Position numbers and translations under genes: made by a program. The notes under the pieces were generated by a model. That model did not search any database. It saw only the letters and a list, made by a program, of their open reading frames with translations, and was not told the origin of the DNA. Below are positions 6,845 to 13,396 of a DNA stretch of 18,786 nt, one piece after another (positions within the stretch are counted from its first letter, which is position 1; every line of letters begins with the position of its first letter). Source of the stretch: Pseudomonadota bacterium (GTDB taxonomy: Bacteria > Pseudomonadota > Alphaproteobacteria > Rhizobiales > Xanthobacteraceae); the NCBI GenBank assembly GCA_021779635.1, contig JAJYAH010000040.1:1-18786 (forward strand), written 5' to 3'.

Positions 6845-8197
6845 ATGAGCAGCAACGCCTTCTTCTCCGGTCTTCTCGCATCGATTTCCGAGCGCGGCCG
6901 CACCCTGCTGCGTCGCGGATCATCCGGCACCAAACAGGACGCATCCGAGTTGATCGAATTATGCGAGGCCTTGTTGTCCGGGCGGGGCGAAGCTTCCGGC
7001 ACCGCGATGGCGCGCGAAGTTCTCGACCGCTACCATAATCTCGACGAAAACGGCCGGCTTTCCTTCTTCGAGACGCTGACCCGCCATTACGGTCCGGACC
7101 GGGAAAAGCTTGCCCAGGCGATCGAGACCTGGCGCGCGCAGCCGAACGACGATGACGCCAGCGACCTGCATTTTGCGTCCGAGCCGCGGCGCCAGGAATT
7201 GATCCGTCGCTTGAACCGCACGCCGGGCGGTACCGGCGAACTGGTGGCGATGCGAGCCGATCTGCTTTCCGCCGTGAAAGACCACAAGGATCTCGCCGCG
7301 CTCGATCGCGACGTCGTGCATTTGCTGGCTTCTTGGTTCAATAGGGGGTTTCTCGTGCTGCGCAGGATAGACTGGTCGACGCCCGCGAACATCCTGGAAA
7401 AGATCATTCGCTATGAGGCGGTGCATGAGATTCGGGACTGGGACGATCTGCGCCGGCGTATCGATCCGCCAGACCGCCGGTGTTATGCGTTCTTCCATCC
7501 GGCTATGGTCGACGAGCCGCTGATTTTCGTCGAGGTGGCGCTGACTGAACAAATTCCGGGTGCGATTGCGCCGCTGCTTGCCGTAGACCGGCAGCCGGTA
7601 GCGGTCGAGCGCGCCCGCACCGCGGTGTTCTATTCGATCTCGAACACGCAGCGCGGCCTTGGCGGAATTTCCTTCGGCAGCTTCCTGATCAAGCAGGTGG
7701 TCGAGGAATTGCAGCGCGAACTGCCGAAGCTGGAAAACTTCGTCACGCTGTCGCCGGTGCCGGGCTTCATGCAATGGCTGAAGCAGGCGCCGGATGTTCC
7801 GGTATCGGACGAGGATCGCGCGGTGCTCGGCCATCTCGACCGGCCGGACTGGACAGAGAACGCCGAACTAACGCAGCAATTGCGTTCCATTCTGGAACCG
7901 CTGGCGGCCTATTATTTTTTGAAAGCACGCACCCCGAAGGGCCGGCTGATCGATTCGGTGGCGCGCTTCCATCTCGGCAACGGCGCGCGGCTGGAACGGA
8001 TCGACTGGCTCGGCGACCTGTCGCCAAAGGCCCTGCGTGAATCCGCTGGCATCATGGTCAACTATCTCTATCGCCTCGACGATATCGAAAAGAACCACGA
8101 AGCCTACGCCAACCGCGACGAGATCGCCGCGTCGAACGCCGTGAAGAAATTACTCAAGACCGAAGGCCGGCGATTGCTGGATATGCGATCGTCGTAA
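6845..8197 (+). CDS. Malonyl-CoA decarboxylase
   Basis: The 450-residue protein converts malonyl-CoA to acetyl-CoA and CO2. The N-terminal half is the helical MCD_N domain. The C-terminal half is the acetyltransferase-like MCD domain, with FFHPAMVDEPLIFVEVAL (216-233) and FYSISNTQRGLGGISFG (262-278), where Ser264/Ser266 lie in the block that holds the catalytic serine of the human enzyme. VARFHLGNGA (372-381) has His376 in the position of the catalytic histidine. The length matches bacterial MatA proteins. The usual malonate partners (MatB synthetase, MatC carrier, GntR-type MatR) are not next to it; its neighbours are the AraC regulator upstream (165-base gap) and a convergent DUF3297 gene 31 bases downstream. 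It may balance malonyl-CoA or act in malonate use encoded elsewhere. The family is certain. Confidence 0.95.
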   Translation: MSSNAFFSGLLASISERGRTLLRRGSSGTKQDASELIELCEALLSGRGEASGTAMAREVLDRYHNLDENGRLSFFETLTRHYGPDREKLAQAIETWRAQPNDDDASDLHFASEPRRQELIRRLNRTPGGTGELVAMRADLLSAVKDHKDLAALDRDVVHLLASWFNRGFLVLRRIDWSTPANILEKIIRYEAVHEIRDWDDLRRRIDPPDRRCYAFFHPAMVDEPLIFVEVALTEQIPGAIAPLLAVDRQPVAVERARTAVFYSISNTQRGLGGISFGSFLIKQVVEELQRELPKLENFVTLSPVPGFMQWLKQAPDVPVSDEDRAVLGHLDRPDWTENAELTQQLRSILEPLAAYYFLKARTPKGRLIDSVARFHLGNGARLERIDWLGDLSPKALRESAGIMVNYLYRLDDIEKNHEAYANRDEIAASNAVKKLLKTEGRRLLDMRSS

Positions 8198-8228
8198 TCT
8201 GAACCGTGAGCGGCGAGATGGCCCCCGA

Positions 8229-8492
8229 TCACGCCTTGTCGCGAAAATACGGCTCTACCGGACCGTGAACCTTGATGGTGAGCGGGTTGCCGTAGCGGTC
8301 CCTGGCCGCGCCAGCCGTCACGCGAACCCATCCCTCGCTGACGCAATATTCCTCAACGTTGGTTTTCTCGATGCCCTTGAAACGAATGCCGACGTCGCGC
8401 GCGAGCACATCGGCGTTGTAATAGGGGCTTTTCGGATCGGTCGAGAGACGGTCCGGCAGTTGGTCGGTGGTCGCGTCAGTTTTATCGTTCAC
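8229..8492 (-). CDS. DUF3297 family protein
   Basis: A small protein of 87 residues, started at the GTG at 8492. That codon overlaps the stop of the glutathione peroxidase gene by 4 bases (GTGA), and GAGG lies 7 bases upstream of it, both of which favour this start over longer in-frame options. The sequence has the family's conserved blocks: LPDRLSTDPKSPYYN near the start, GIRFKGIEKTNVEEYCVSEGWV in the middle and a final GNPLTIKVHGPVEPYF. The family is widespread in proteobacteria and has no established function. The overlap suggests it is translated together with the peroxidase, so a link to oxidative stress is possible but is inference only. Confidence 0.85.
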   Translation of the reverse strand: MNDKTDATTDQLPDRLSTDPKSPYYNADVLARDVGIRFKGIEKTNVEEYCVSEGWVRVTAGAARDRYGNPLTIKVHGPVEPYFRDKA

Positions 8493-8965
8493 AGCAATGC
8501 CTCGATTTCCCTTGTCAGTCCTTGCGGCTTCACCGTCGGCGCATGCCGCGCAACCACCCTGCCCGACCGGTCGATCAGGAATTTGGTGAAATTCCATTTG
8601 ATCGACGAGCCGAGCAATCCGGATTTCGCGCTCTTCAGATATTGATACAGCGGATGAGCGTTGCTGCCGTTGACATCGATCTTGGCGAACATCGGAAAGG
8701 TAATGGCATAGTTGGTGGAGCAGAATTGCTCGATTTGCCTGGCGTCACCGGGTTCCTGACCGCCGAACTGATTGCACGGGAATCCCAGAACGGAAAAGCC
8801 GCGCGGCGCGAACTCCTGATGCAGCGCCTCGAGACCCCTGTATTGCGGGGTGAATCCGCAGGCACTCGCGGTGTTGACGATCAGCAGAACCTGACCCTCG
8901 AACCGCGTCAGCGGAATGTCCTCGCCGGCAAGCGATTTTGCCGTGAAATCAAGGATGCCGGACAT
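8489..8965 (-). CDS. Glutathione peroxidase family (Cys-type, thiol peroxidase)
   Basis: The 158-residue cytoplasmic enzyme reduces hydrogen peroxide and organic peroxides. The start at ATG 8965 gives the usual N-terminus MSGILDFTAKSL. The catalytic set is complete: Cys36 in NTASACGFTPQ, Gln70 in FPCNQFGGQEPG, and Trp124-Asn125 in KWNFTKF. A further cysteine in QFCSTNYAITFPMF (Cys82) is where non-animal family members carry the resolving cysteine, so it probably uses thioredoxin rather than glutathione as reductant. The gene follows the amidase after 32 bases and overlaps the DUF3297 gene by 4. Family membership is clear; the preferred reductant is inferred. Confidence 0.94.
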   Translation of the reverse strand: MSGILDFTAKSLAGEDIPLTRFEGQVLLIVNTASACGFTPQYRGLEALHQEFAPRGFSVLGFPCNQFGGQEPGDARQIEQFCSTNYAITFPMFAKIDVNGSNAHPLYQYLKSAKSGLLGSSIKWNFTKFLIDRSGRVVARHAPTVKPQGLTREIEALL

Positions 8966-8997
8966 CGTGGTTCTCTCAGCCTCGTTGCAAAACTCGC

Positions 8998-10398
8998 TCA
9001 GCGGACCGGATCGACCGGCATCGGCGGCGTTCCCCCCGCTTCGATCGCCTCGCCGGCCAAAAGGCACAGATCCTCGCGGTAACGACCGGATACCACCTGA
9101 ACGCCGACCGGACTGCGCCCCACCAACCCGGTGGAAATCGTTAGCGCAGGCAGGCCCATGAAGGGAATGGCAATCTGCGGCAATTGCGCATGCCACACCC
9201 GGGCGAACGAGGCGTCGTCGCGCAGATCGAGCCCGTCAGGGAACGGCAATTCGGCCGACACCGGCATCAGCAGGACCGAATGGGTCTCAAAAAACCGCAG
9301 CCATTCGCGGGTCAATGTCGCCCGGCGCGTCAAGGCCTTCGAGAGCGACCCCGCGTCGAACGGATGGACCTTGGACCGGTTGCCGCGCAGGCAGGCGAGT
9401 GCCCCGGGATCGCCTTCGCGCTCGGCGGCCTCCAGTTGCGCCTCATATCCATCGCCGAGCCATAGTTTGGTCTGAAGATCCGCAGCCTCCCGCAGCGGCG
9501 GGGTTGTCTCCATCTCTTCGATCACCCATCCGCCGCGCTGCAAGCGCTGGGCCGCATCTGCGACGGCGGCCTTCACTTCACCGGCGATCTCAAGACCGTC
9601 GGGGCGGAAACAAACTGCCGCCCGCTTCGGCCTCGCAGGCCCTTCCAGCGGCGCCGGCACCCACCAGGGATCGCGGGCGTCTTTGCCGGACATCGCTGCC
9701 AGCGCGATCCTGAGATCGCCGATGGTGCGCGCCAGCGGACCGGATACCGCGCTGATCTGGGGCCCGATCGGGCGTTCGGGCAGCGATGCATTGAAGGCCG
9801 CGATACGGCCGACGGTCGGCCGCAGGCCATGAACGCCACAGGCATAGGCGGGATAGCGAATCGATCCCGCGATATCGGTGCCGTGGGCGATGTGCCCGAT
9901 GCCAGCCGCCACCGCGGCTCCCGCGCCGCCGGATGAGCCTCCCGGCGTGATGCCGGGATCGCGCGGATTTTTGGTCTCGCCATGTATCAGGTTGGTGGTG
10001 AACCAGCGGTACGAAAACGCCGGACAGTTGGTGCGCCCGAGAATGACGGCCCCCGCCTTGCGCAGATTATCGATCACGGGGCTGTTGGTGGTGGCAATGA
10101 CATCGCGCTGAAGCTTGAGGCCGTTCGTGGTGGCGAAGCCCTCCTGATCGATATTGACCTTGACGGTAACGGGCACGCCGGCGAGCGGGCCGATGTCTTC
10201 GTTCCGCGCGATCGCCGCATCGATGGCCGCGGCCTGTGCCAGCACATCTTCCGGACGATGGTCGACGACGGCGTTGATGGACGGGTTGACCGCGTCAAGT
10301 CGCGCGAGCGCCGCCGAGGCCGCCTGTTTCGCCGACACTTTTTTTGACCTGATCAATGCGGCGATATCAGCGGCCGACAGGCGCCAGAGATCTTCCAT
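8998..10398 (-). CDS. Amidase signature family hydrolase
   Basis: The protein is 466 residues from the ATG at 10398 (MEDLWRLSAADIAALI), which has GGGAG about 11 bases upstream; the frame extends 45 bases further with a non-conserved arginine-rich stretch. It carries the full Ser-cisSer-Lys triad of the amidase signature family: Lys80 in GVPVTVKVNID, Ser155 in GGSSGG, and the nucleophile Ser179 in DIAGSIR. The Ser-Ser distance (24) equals that of fatty acid amide hydrolase. These enzymes cleave carboxamides; relatives include indoleacetamide hydrolases and GatA. No GatB or GatC is nearby, and the sequence runs to a normal amidase length, so this is a stand-alone amidase of unknown substrate. 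It probably heads a transcript with the peroxidase and DUF3297 genes. Confidence 0.92.
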   Translation of the reverse strand: MEDLWRLSAADIAALIRSKKVSAKQAASAALARLDAVNPSINAVVDHRPEDVLAQAAAIDAAIARNEDIGPLAGVPVTVKVNIDQEGFATTNGLKLQRDVIATTNSPVIDNLRKAGAVILGRTNCPAFSYRWFTTNLIHGETKNPRDPGITPGGSSGGAGAAVAAGIGHIAHGTDIAGSIRYPAYACGVHGLRPTVGRIAAFNASLPERPIGPQISAVSGPLARTIGDLRIALAAMSGKDARDPWWVPAPLEGPARPKRAAVCFRPDGLEIAGEVKAAVADAAQRLQRGGWVIEEMETTPPLREAADLQTKLWLGDGYEAQLEAAEREGDPGALACLRGNRSKVHPFDAGSLSKALTRRATLTREWLRFFETHSVLLMPVSAELPFPDGLDLRDDASFARVWHAQLPQIAIPFMGLPALTISTGLVGRSPVGVQVVSGRYREDLCLLAGEAIEAGGTPPMPVDPVR

Positions 10399-10450
10399 CG
10401 ATAACAACTCCCGTTTGAACGCCCGTCTTGTAACGCCGCCCACGGCATAG

Positions 10451-10482
10451 CGCCATCAGGAAACGGTGGCGTCGGTGCCTGA
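10451..10482 (-). terminator. Overlapping dyads after the cytochrome c gene
   Basis: The 88-base gap between cytochrome c and amidase holds CGCCA/TGGCG (10451-10455 with 10467-10471) and TCAGG/CCTGA (10456-10460 with 10478-10482). The two stems interleave, so only one can form at a time. Neither is followed by a T-run. It may be a weak terminator of the dehydrogenase-cytochrome transcript, or chance. Confidence 0.2.
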
Positions 10483-10486
10483 CAGC

Positions 10487-11053
10487 TCAGCGGATCCGGG
10501 CGAAAAAATAGGCGAGATCGGCGATCTGCTCCGGCGCGACGGGCTGCAGCACTTCGGCCATGGTGCCGTCATAGCCATGGCGGCTGTTGTCCTTGTATTC
10601 CCGCATGGTCTTGGCGAGATAATCCTCACGTTGATCGGCCAGCCGCGGAACGTTGTCGCGCCCGGAAAAGTCGGCGTTATGGCAGGAATCGCAATGATGC
10701 TGCTGCACCAGCGCCTGGGCGCGCTGCAGCCGCGCCGGATCGCCGGCGTCGGCCGGCGGCGACGGCTTCGGCAAGGTGGCGATGAAATCCGAAAATGCGC
10801 GAAGGTCATCGTCGGTGAGCGCCTTCGCCATCTCGTTCATCGGCTCAAAGGTGCGCAGCTTTTCGCGAAACATGAAAAGCTGGATCAGCACGTAATGCGC
10901 CTGCTGCGCGCCGAGCGACGGCGTATTTTCGGTCTCCGATTGTCCTTTTTCGCCATGACAGGCCAAACAGGGCGCGGCGCGCTCTGCGATCGTTTCCGCT
11001 CGCCCTGACGATGCGATCAGGGCGAGCAGCAAAGCCGCGATGGTTTTACACAT
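10487..11053 (-). CDS. Periplasmic diheme cytochrome c
   Basis: The 188-residue protein has a signal peptide ([19 protein letters not shown], cut before ETIAERAA). Two haem c attachment sites are present: CLACH at 29-33 and CDSCH at 121-125, each in its own cytochrome c domain. Likely axial methionines are in EPMNEM (72 or 75) and DGTMAEV (165). The arrangement resembles cytochrome c4/c553-type electron carriers. The gene lies 72 bases after the PQQ-dependent dehydrogenase on the same strand, with a palindrome in the gap, so it is the likely electron acceptor of that enzyme, passing electrons on to the respiratory chain. The pairing with the dehydrogenase is inferred from position; the haem motifs are seen directly. 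Confidence 0.92.
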   Translation of the reverse strand: MCKTIAALLLALIASSGRAETIAERAAPCLACHGEKGQSETENTPSLGAQQAHYVLIQLFMFREKLRTFEPMNEMAKALTDDDLRAFSDFIATLPKPSPPADAGDPARLQRAQALVQQHHCDSCHNADFSGRDNVPRLADQREDYLAKTMREYKDNSRHGYDGTMAEVLQPVAPEQIADLAYFFARIR

Positions 11054-11073
11054 GGCGCAGTCTCGACGTTTTC

Positions 11074-11102
11074 GTCATTGCGACCCAACGGATCGCAATG
11101 AC
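11074..11102. repeat. Perfect 10-bp palindrome, REP-like
   Basis: GTCATTGCGA at 11074-11083 is the exact reverse complement of TCGCAATGAC at 11093-11102, with a 9-base loop. It lies between the dehydrogenase stop and the cytochrome start. The arm resembles the CGTCATTGCGA end of palindromic repeats scattered between genes in Bradyrhizobium and related genomes, as I remember them. It could stabilise the upstream part of the mRNA or lower expression of the cytochrome. Confidence 0.65.
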
Positions 11103-11125
11103 CCTTTCTTGCGACCTGTTCTGAT

Positions 11126-12394
11126 TTACTGCGCCGCGACGTTGGGCTTGCCGTAGGTGATGCGATAGACGGCGCCGTTCCAGTCGTCGGAGACCAGCAG
11201 CGAGCCGTCCTTCATTTGCAGCACATCGACCGGCCGGCCGATGTAATTGTTGTTCTCCAGGAAGCCGGTGAGGAACGGCTCCATCGACTTGACCGTGCCG
11301 TCCGTGTTGAGCTTGACGACGACAACGTCCCCGCCAACCTTCCGGGACCTGTTCCACGAGCCGTGCCGAGCCACGAAGATGGCGTTCTTGTAGTCCTTCG
11401 GGAACATCTTGCCGGTGTAGAACCGCATGCCGAGCGAGGCCGAATGCGGCCCCATCAAACCGACCGGTGCGGTGAATTCGCTGCAGGAATGCCCCCAGCC
11501 GAATTCGGGATCGGAGATATTTCCCTGGTAGCAATAGGGCGCGCCGAAATCTTCGCCGGTTTTGGTGACGCGATTGAGCTCGTCCTGCGGCACGTCCTCG
11601 GACATCCAGTCGCGCCCGTTATCGGTGAAGTAGAGCTGCTTGGTTTCCGGATTCCAGTCGAATCCCACTGAATTTCGCACGCCGAGCGCCACCACTTCGG
11701 CACCGGTGCCGTCGAGATTGATCCGCCTGATCTGACCGTGCGCGTCGTCATGCAGAACGTTGTTGCCGGGCTGTCCGACCGGAACGTACAGCTTGTTGTC
11801 GGGTCCGATGGCGATGAATTTCCAGCCGTGGGCTTCATCCTTTGGCAAGCTGTCATAGATGACGGTTGGTTTCGGCGGGTTGTCGAGGTTGTCTTCGACC
11901 CGCTCGATCTTGGAAATCTTCGAAAGCTCGGCGATGTACAGCGTGCCGTTGCGGAATGCGACGCCGTTGGGCCGGTAGAGGCCTGAAGCCAGCACCTTGA
12001 CCGTCCGCTTGCCGTCCTTGTTGACGATGGCATAGACCTTGTCGACGAGCCGGCTGCCAACAAACACCGTGCCCTTGTCGCCTTCGGCCAGCGACCGCGC
12101 ATTCGCCATGCCCGCCGCGTAGACCTCAACGTTGAAGCCGGGCGGTACCTTGAGCTTCGCCGTCGGCAATTTATCGACCGCTGCCGCAATCGGTGGCGGC
12201 GCAACCGGCGAAAGCTTTGCCGCTGCTTCGCCGGCGGGCCGCCCGACCAAGGGTGACCCCGATGGCAGCGCCGGCGCCGCAGTCTGTGCCGCCGCAGCGG
12301 GTGGATTGGCCGGCTGCTGCGCAGCAGCGTCGAACGTTAACGCGCCGATAAAAGCAACGGCGAGCGACAAGTTGCGCAACCTGATCATCATCAT
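11126..12394 (-). CDS. PQQ-dependent sugar dehydrogenase (sorbosone dehydrogenase/GdhB family)
   Basis: A secreted or periplasmic enzyme of up to 422 residues. Three ATGs follow one another at 12394, 12391 and 12388; AAGGAG lies just upstream and its spacing (3, 6 or 9 bases) favours the second or third. A signal peptide (LSLAVAFIGALTFDAAA) is followed by a proline/alanine-rich linker to about residue 75, then a six-bladed beta-propeller of the soluble glucose/sorbosone dehydrogenase family. Residues match the soluble glucose dehydrogenase site: His189 in EAHGWKF (general base, His144 there) and Arg240-Asn241 in GVRNSVGFDWNP (PQQ contacts Arg228-Asn229). It would oxidise an aldose or related sugar with PQQ and hand electrons to the following cytochrome. 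The substrate is not predictable. The pqq biosynthesis operon is divergent about 0.8 kb away. Confidence 0.88.
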   Translation of the reverse strand: MMMIRLRNLSLAVAFIGALTFDAAAQQPANPPAAAAQTAAPALPSGSPLVGRPAGEAAAKLSPVAPPPIAAAVDKLPTAKLKVPPGFNVEVYAAGMANARSLAEGDKGTVFVGSRLVDKVYAIVNKDGKRTVKVLASGLYRPNGVAFRNGTLYIAELSKISKIERVEDNLDNPPKPTVIYDSLPKDEAHGWKFIAIGPDNKLYVPVGQPGNNVLHDDAHGQIRRINLDGTGAEVVALGVRNSVGFDWNPETKQLYFTDNGRDWMSEDVPQDELNRVTKTGEDFGAPYCYQGNISDPEFGWGHSCSEFTAPVGLMGPHSASLGMRFYTGKMFPKDYKNAIFVARHGSWNRSRKVGGDVVVVKLNTDGTVKSMEPFLTGFLENNNYIGRPVDVLQMKDGSLLVSDDWNGAVYRITYGKPNVAAQ

Positions 12395-12624
12395 GTTCTC
12401 CTTTGTGCGGAAGCCTTATCCAGGCATGGGCAAGCACGCCGGTGACCTTCCTGAGCGATGGTCTTCAATGCTTTTCCGCCGCTGCGCAATCGCAAACATC
12501 TTATGGGAAAGGCCATGACAGCACCGGAATAGATGCGAGCCCGCGGTGCTGCGCGGCGGTGACAATCGACCAGCGCATGGTCATTCCGGGATACCCATGG
12601 CGAATCGAACCATTGCGCCTGTCG
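12395..12624 (-). promoter_or_regulatory. Upstream region of the dehydrogenase gene
   Basis: This 230-base stretch between the DUF6894 and dehydrogenase genes holds no credible gene. The only clear signal is the dehydrogenase ribosome binding site, AAGGAG (complement of 12398-12403). I could not pick a confident -35/-10 pair. The promoter for the dehydrogenase-cytochrome pair probably lies here unless DUF6894 is co-transcribed. Confidence 0.3.
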
Positions 12625-12882
12625 TCAATGTTTTGTCACCGGTTGGTCGGCGGCGTCGAGGATGGCTTCGGCAAAGGGAAATTCGAGCACGATCTCGCCT
12701 TCATCGTCGGTCACTTCGAGAGTGGCATTCAAAAGACCACGCTCTGCGTCTTCGGTCTTCAGCAATTCCCGGATCATGGCCCGCGCGATCTCCCATGCAC
12801 GATCCGGATTCCGCAGCTCTTCGCCTTCTGGATCGGTGATCAATTCGTCGCCGATACGGGTGTTGAAAAAATACCGCGGCAT
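12625..12882 (-). CDS. DUF6894 family small protein
   Basis: An 85-residue acidic protein. The start at ATG 12882 gives MPRYFFNTRIGDELITDPEG, the usual opening of this family; a GTG at 12894 would add four residues. The middle has AWEIARAMIRELLK, and the end LEVTDDEGEIVLEFPFAEAI matches the family's second conserved block, normally L-x-V-x-D-E-x-G followed by L-P-F. There is no signal peptide or membrane segment. The family is abundant, often in many copies, in Bradyrhizobium, Methylobacterium and relatives, and its role is unknown. Here it lies between the dehydrogenase and the divergent pqqA gene, but a link to PQQ is not shown. The ribosome binding site is weak. Confidence 0.8.
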   Translation of the reverse strand: MPRYFFNTRIGDELITDPEGEELRNPDRAWEIARAMIRELLKTEDAERGLLNATLEVTDDEGEIVLEFPFAEAILDAADQPVTKH

Positions 12883-13015
12883 GATGAAAACCACTTTCGT
12901 CGAGGGCTTCGGCAGGGAGCCGGTTGTTCTCGCAGGTTATTTATTTGGAACTGACCGCACCAGCTTCGAATGGGCAGCGGCATCCGGCGACAGGACTGAC
13001 CTTGAACCCGTTGAT

Positions 13016-13033
13016 CCGTCATTGTTTTGACGG
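13016..13033. promoter_or_regulatory. Inverted repeat, possible operator upstream of pqqA
   Basis: CCGTCA (13016-13021) and TGACGG (13028-13033) form a perfect 6-bp dyad with a 6-base spacer, giving an 18-base site. It overlaps the candidate -35 of pqqA and lies 134 bases upstream of the DUF6894 start. The size and symmetry suit a dimeric regulator. No regulator gene is adjacent to it. Confidence 0.35.
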
Positions 13034-13055
13034 CGGACCACAAAAAACCGTGAAT
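13027..13055 (+). promoter_or_regulatory. Candidate sigma-70-type promoter for pqqA
   Basis: TTGACG at 13027-13032 fits the alphaproteobacterial -35 consensus well and is followed, 17 bases on, by GTGAAT at 13050-13055, a weak -10. The -35 overlaps the right arm of the CCGTCA/TGACGG dyad, which would suit a regulator. The leader would be near 117 bases long. Confidence 0.3.
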
Positions 13056-13167
13056 TTATCTTGCATTGCAACATAAAGAGGCGACGGATTTATCTTCAAA
13101 GATTTCACTGGCGAACTTTTTGTTCGACGTTAGGTTATGGGCAGGGCGGATTTCGTCCGGTTTGAAT

Positions 13168-13173
13168 GGAGAG
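13168..13173 (+). promoter_or_regulatory. Ribosome binding site of pqqA
   Basis: GGAGAG ends 5 bases before the ATG at 13179 and fixes the start of this very short gene. Confidence 0.6.
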
Positions 13174-13178
13174 CCACA

Positions 13179-13259
13179 ATGGCCTGGAAGACCCCAAAGA
13201 TCGTCGAAGTGTCAGTTGGCATGGAAATCAACATGTATGCGTGCGCCGCCCGCAAGTAA
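13179..13259 (+). CDS. pqqA: PqqA, precursor peptide of pyrroloquinoline quinone
   Basis: A 26-residue ribosomal peptide that provides the carbon skeleton of PQQ. It begins MAWKTPKIVEVSVGMEI, and the conserved core is Glu16-x3-Tyr20 (EINMY). PqqE joins these two side chains by a carbon-carbon bond, and they later become the cofactor after the peptide is cut. The tail is ACAARK. Length and motif match known PqqA peptides of 22-29 residues. It has a good ribosome binding site and is followed by a 137-base gap holding a long stem-loop before pqqB. A high level of this peptide relative to the enzymes would be expected, and the hairpin may contribute. Confidence 0.96.
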   Translation: MAWKTPKIVEVSVGMEINMYACAARK

Positions 13260-13288
13260 GCGGTAGCGTTTAGCTTCACGTTTGACGC

Positions 13289-13351
13289 AGGTGGACCTCC
13301 AGGTGTGACACGCTCCTGATTGCAGGGTCGTGTACCTTCTGGTGTCCACCT
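13289..13351 (+). ncRNA. Long imperfect stem-loop between pqqA and pqqB
   Basis: Nearly all of this 63-base segment folds on itself. The outer arms are AGGTGGAC (13289-13296) and GTCCACCT (13344-13351). Next come CCA/TGG and GGT/ACC with small bulges. The inner arm is ACACGCTCCTG (13308-13318) with CAGGGTCGTGT (13323-13333), 11 positions with one mismatch and one G-U pair, closed by an ATTG loop. No T-run follows, so a simple intrinsic terminator is unlikely. A processing or stabilising role at the 3' end of a short pqqA transcript, or partial attenuation, fits the position. Confidence 0.7.
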
Positions 13352-13396
13352 TGAAGCTTTTGCAGTTGAAGTGTTGGAAGTGCCAGGAGACGGATC

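Larger units (their letters stand above)
12883..13178. promoter_or_regulatory. Divergent region between DUF6894 and pqqA
   Basis: No gene is seen in these 296 bases. The half nearer pqqA is AT-rich and has several dyads. The largest is CCGTCA-N6-TGACGG (13016-13033). TTGCA-T-TGCAA follows at 13061-13071 and CGAAC-N5-GTTCG at 13112-13126. ATTTATCTT occurs twice (13054-13062 and 13088-13096). The pqq promoter and its control sites are most likely here. Confidence 0.5.

Noticed and set aside
8998..10398. Amidase as GatA of the tRNA amidotransferase
   Set aside because: No GatB or GatC gene is adjacent, and the sequence outside the signature does not look like GatA.
13113..13125. GAAC...GTTC dyad as an alphaproteobacterial LexA (SOS) box upstream of pqqA
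   Set aside because: The known SOS box is GAAC-N7-GTTC. Here the spacer is 5 bases (TTTTT), and a pqq operon is not an SOS target.
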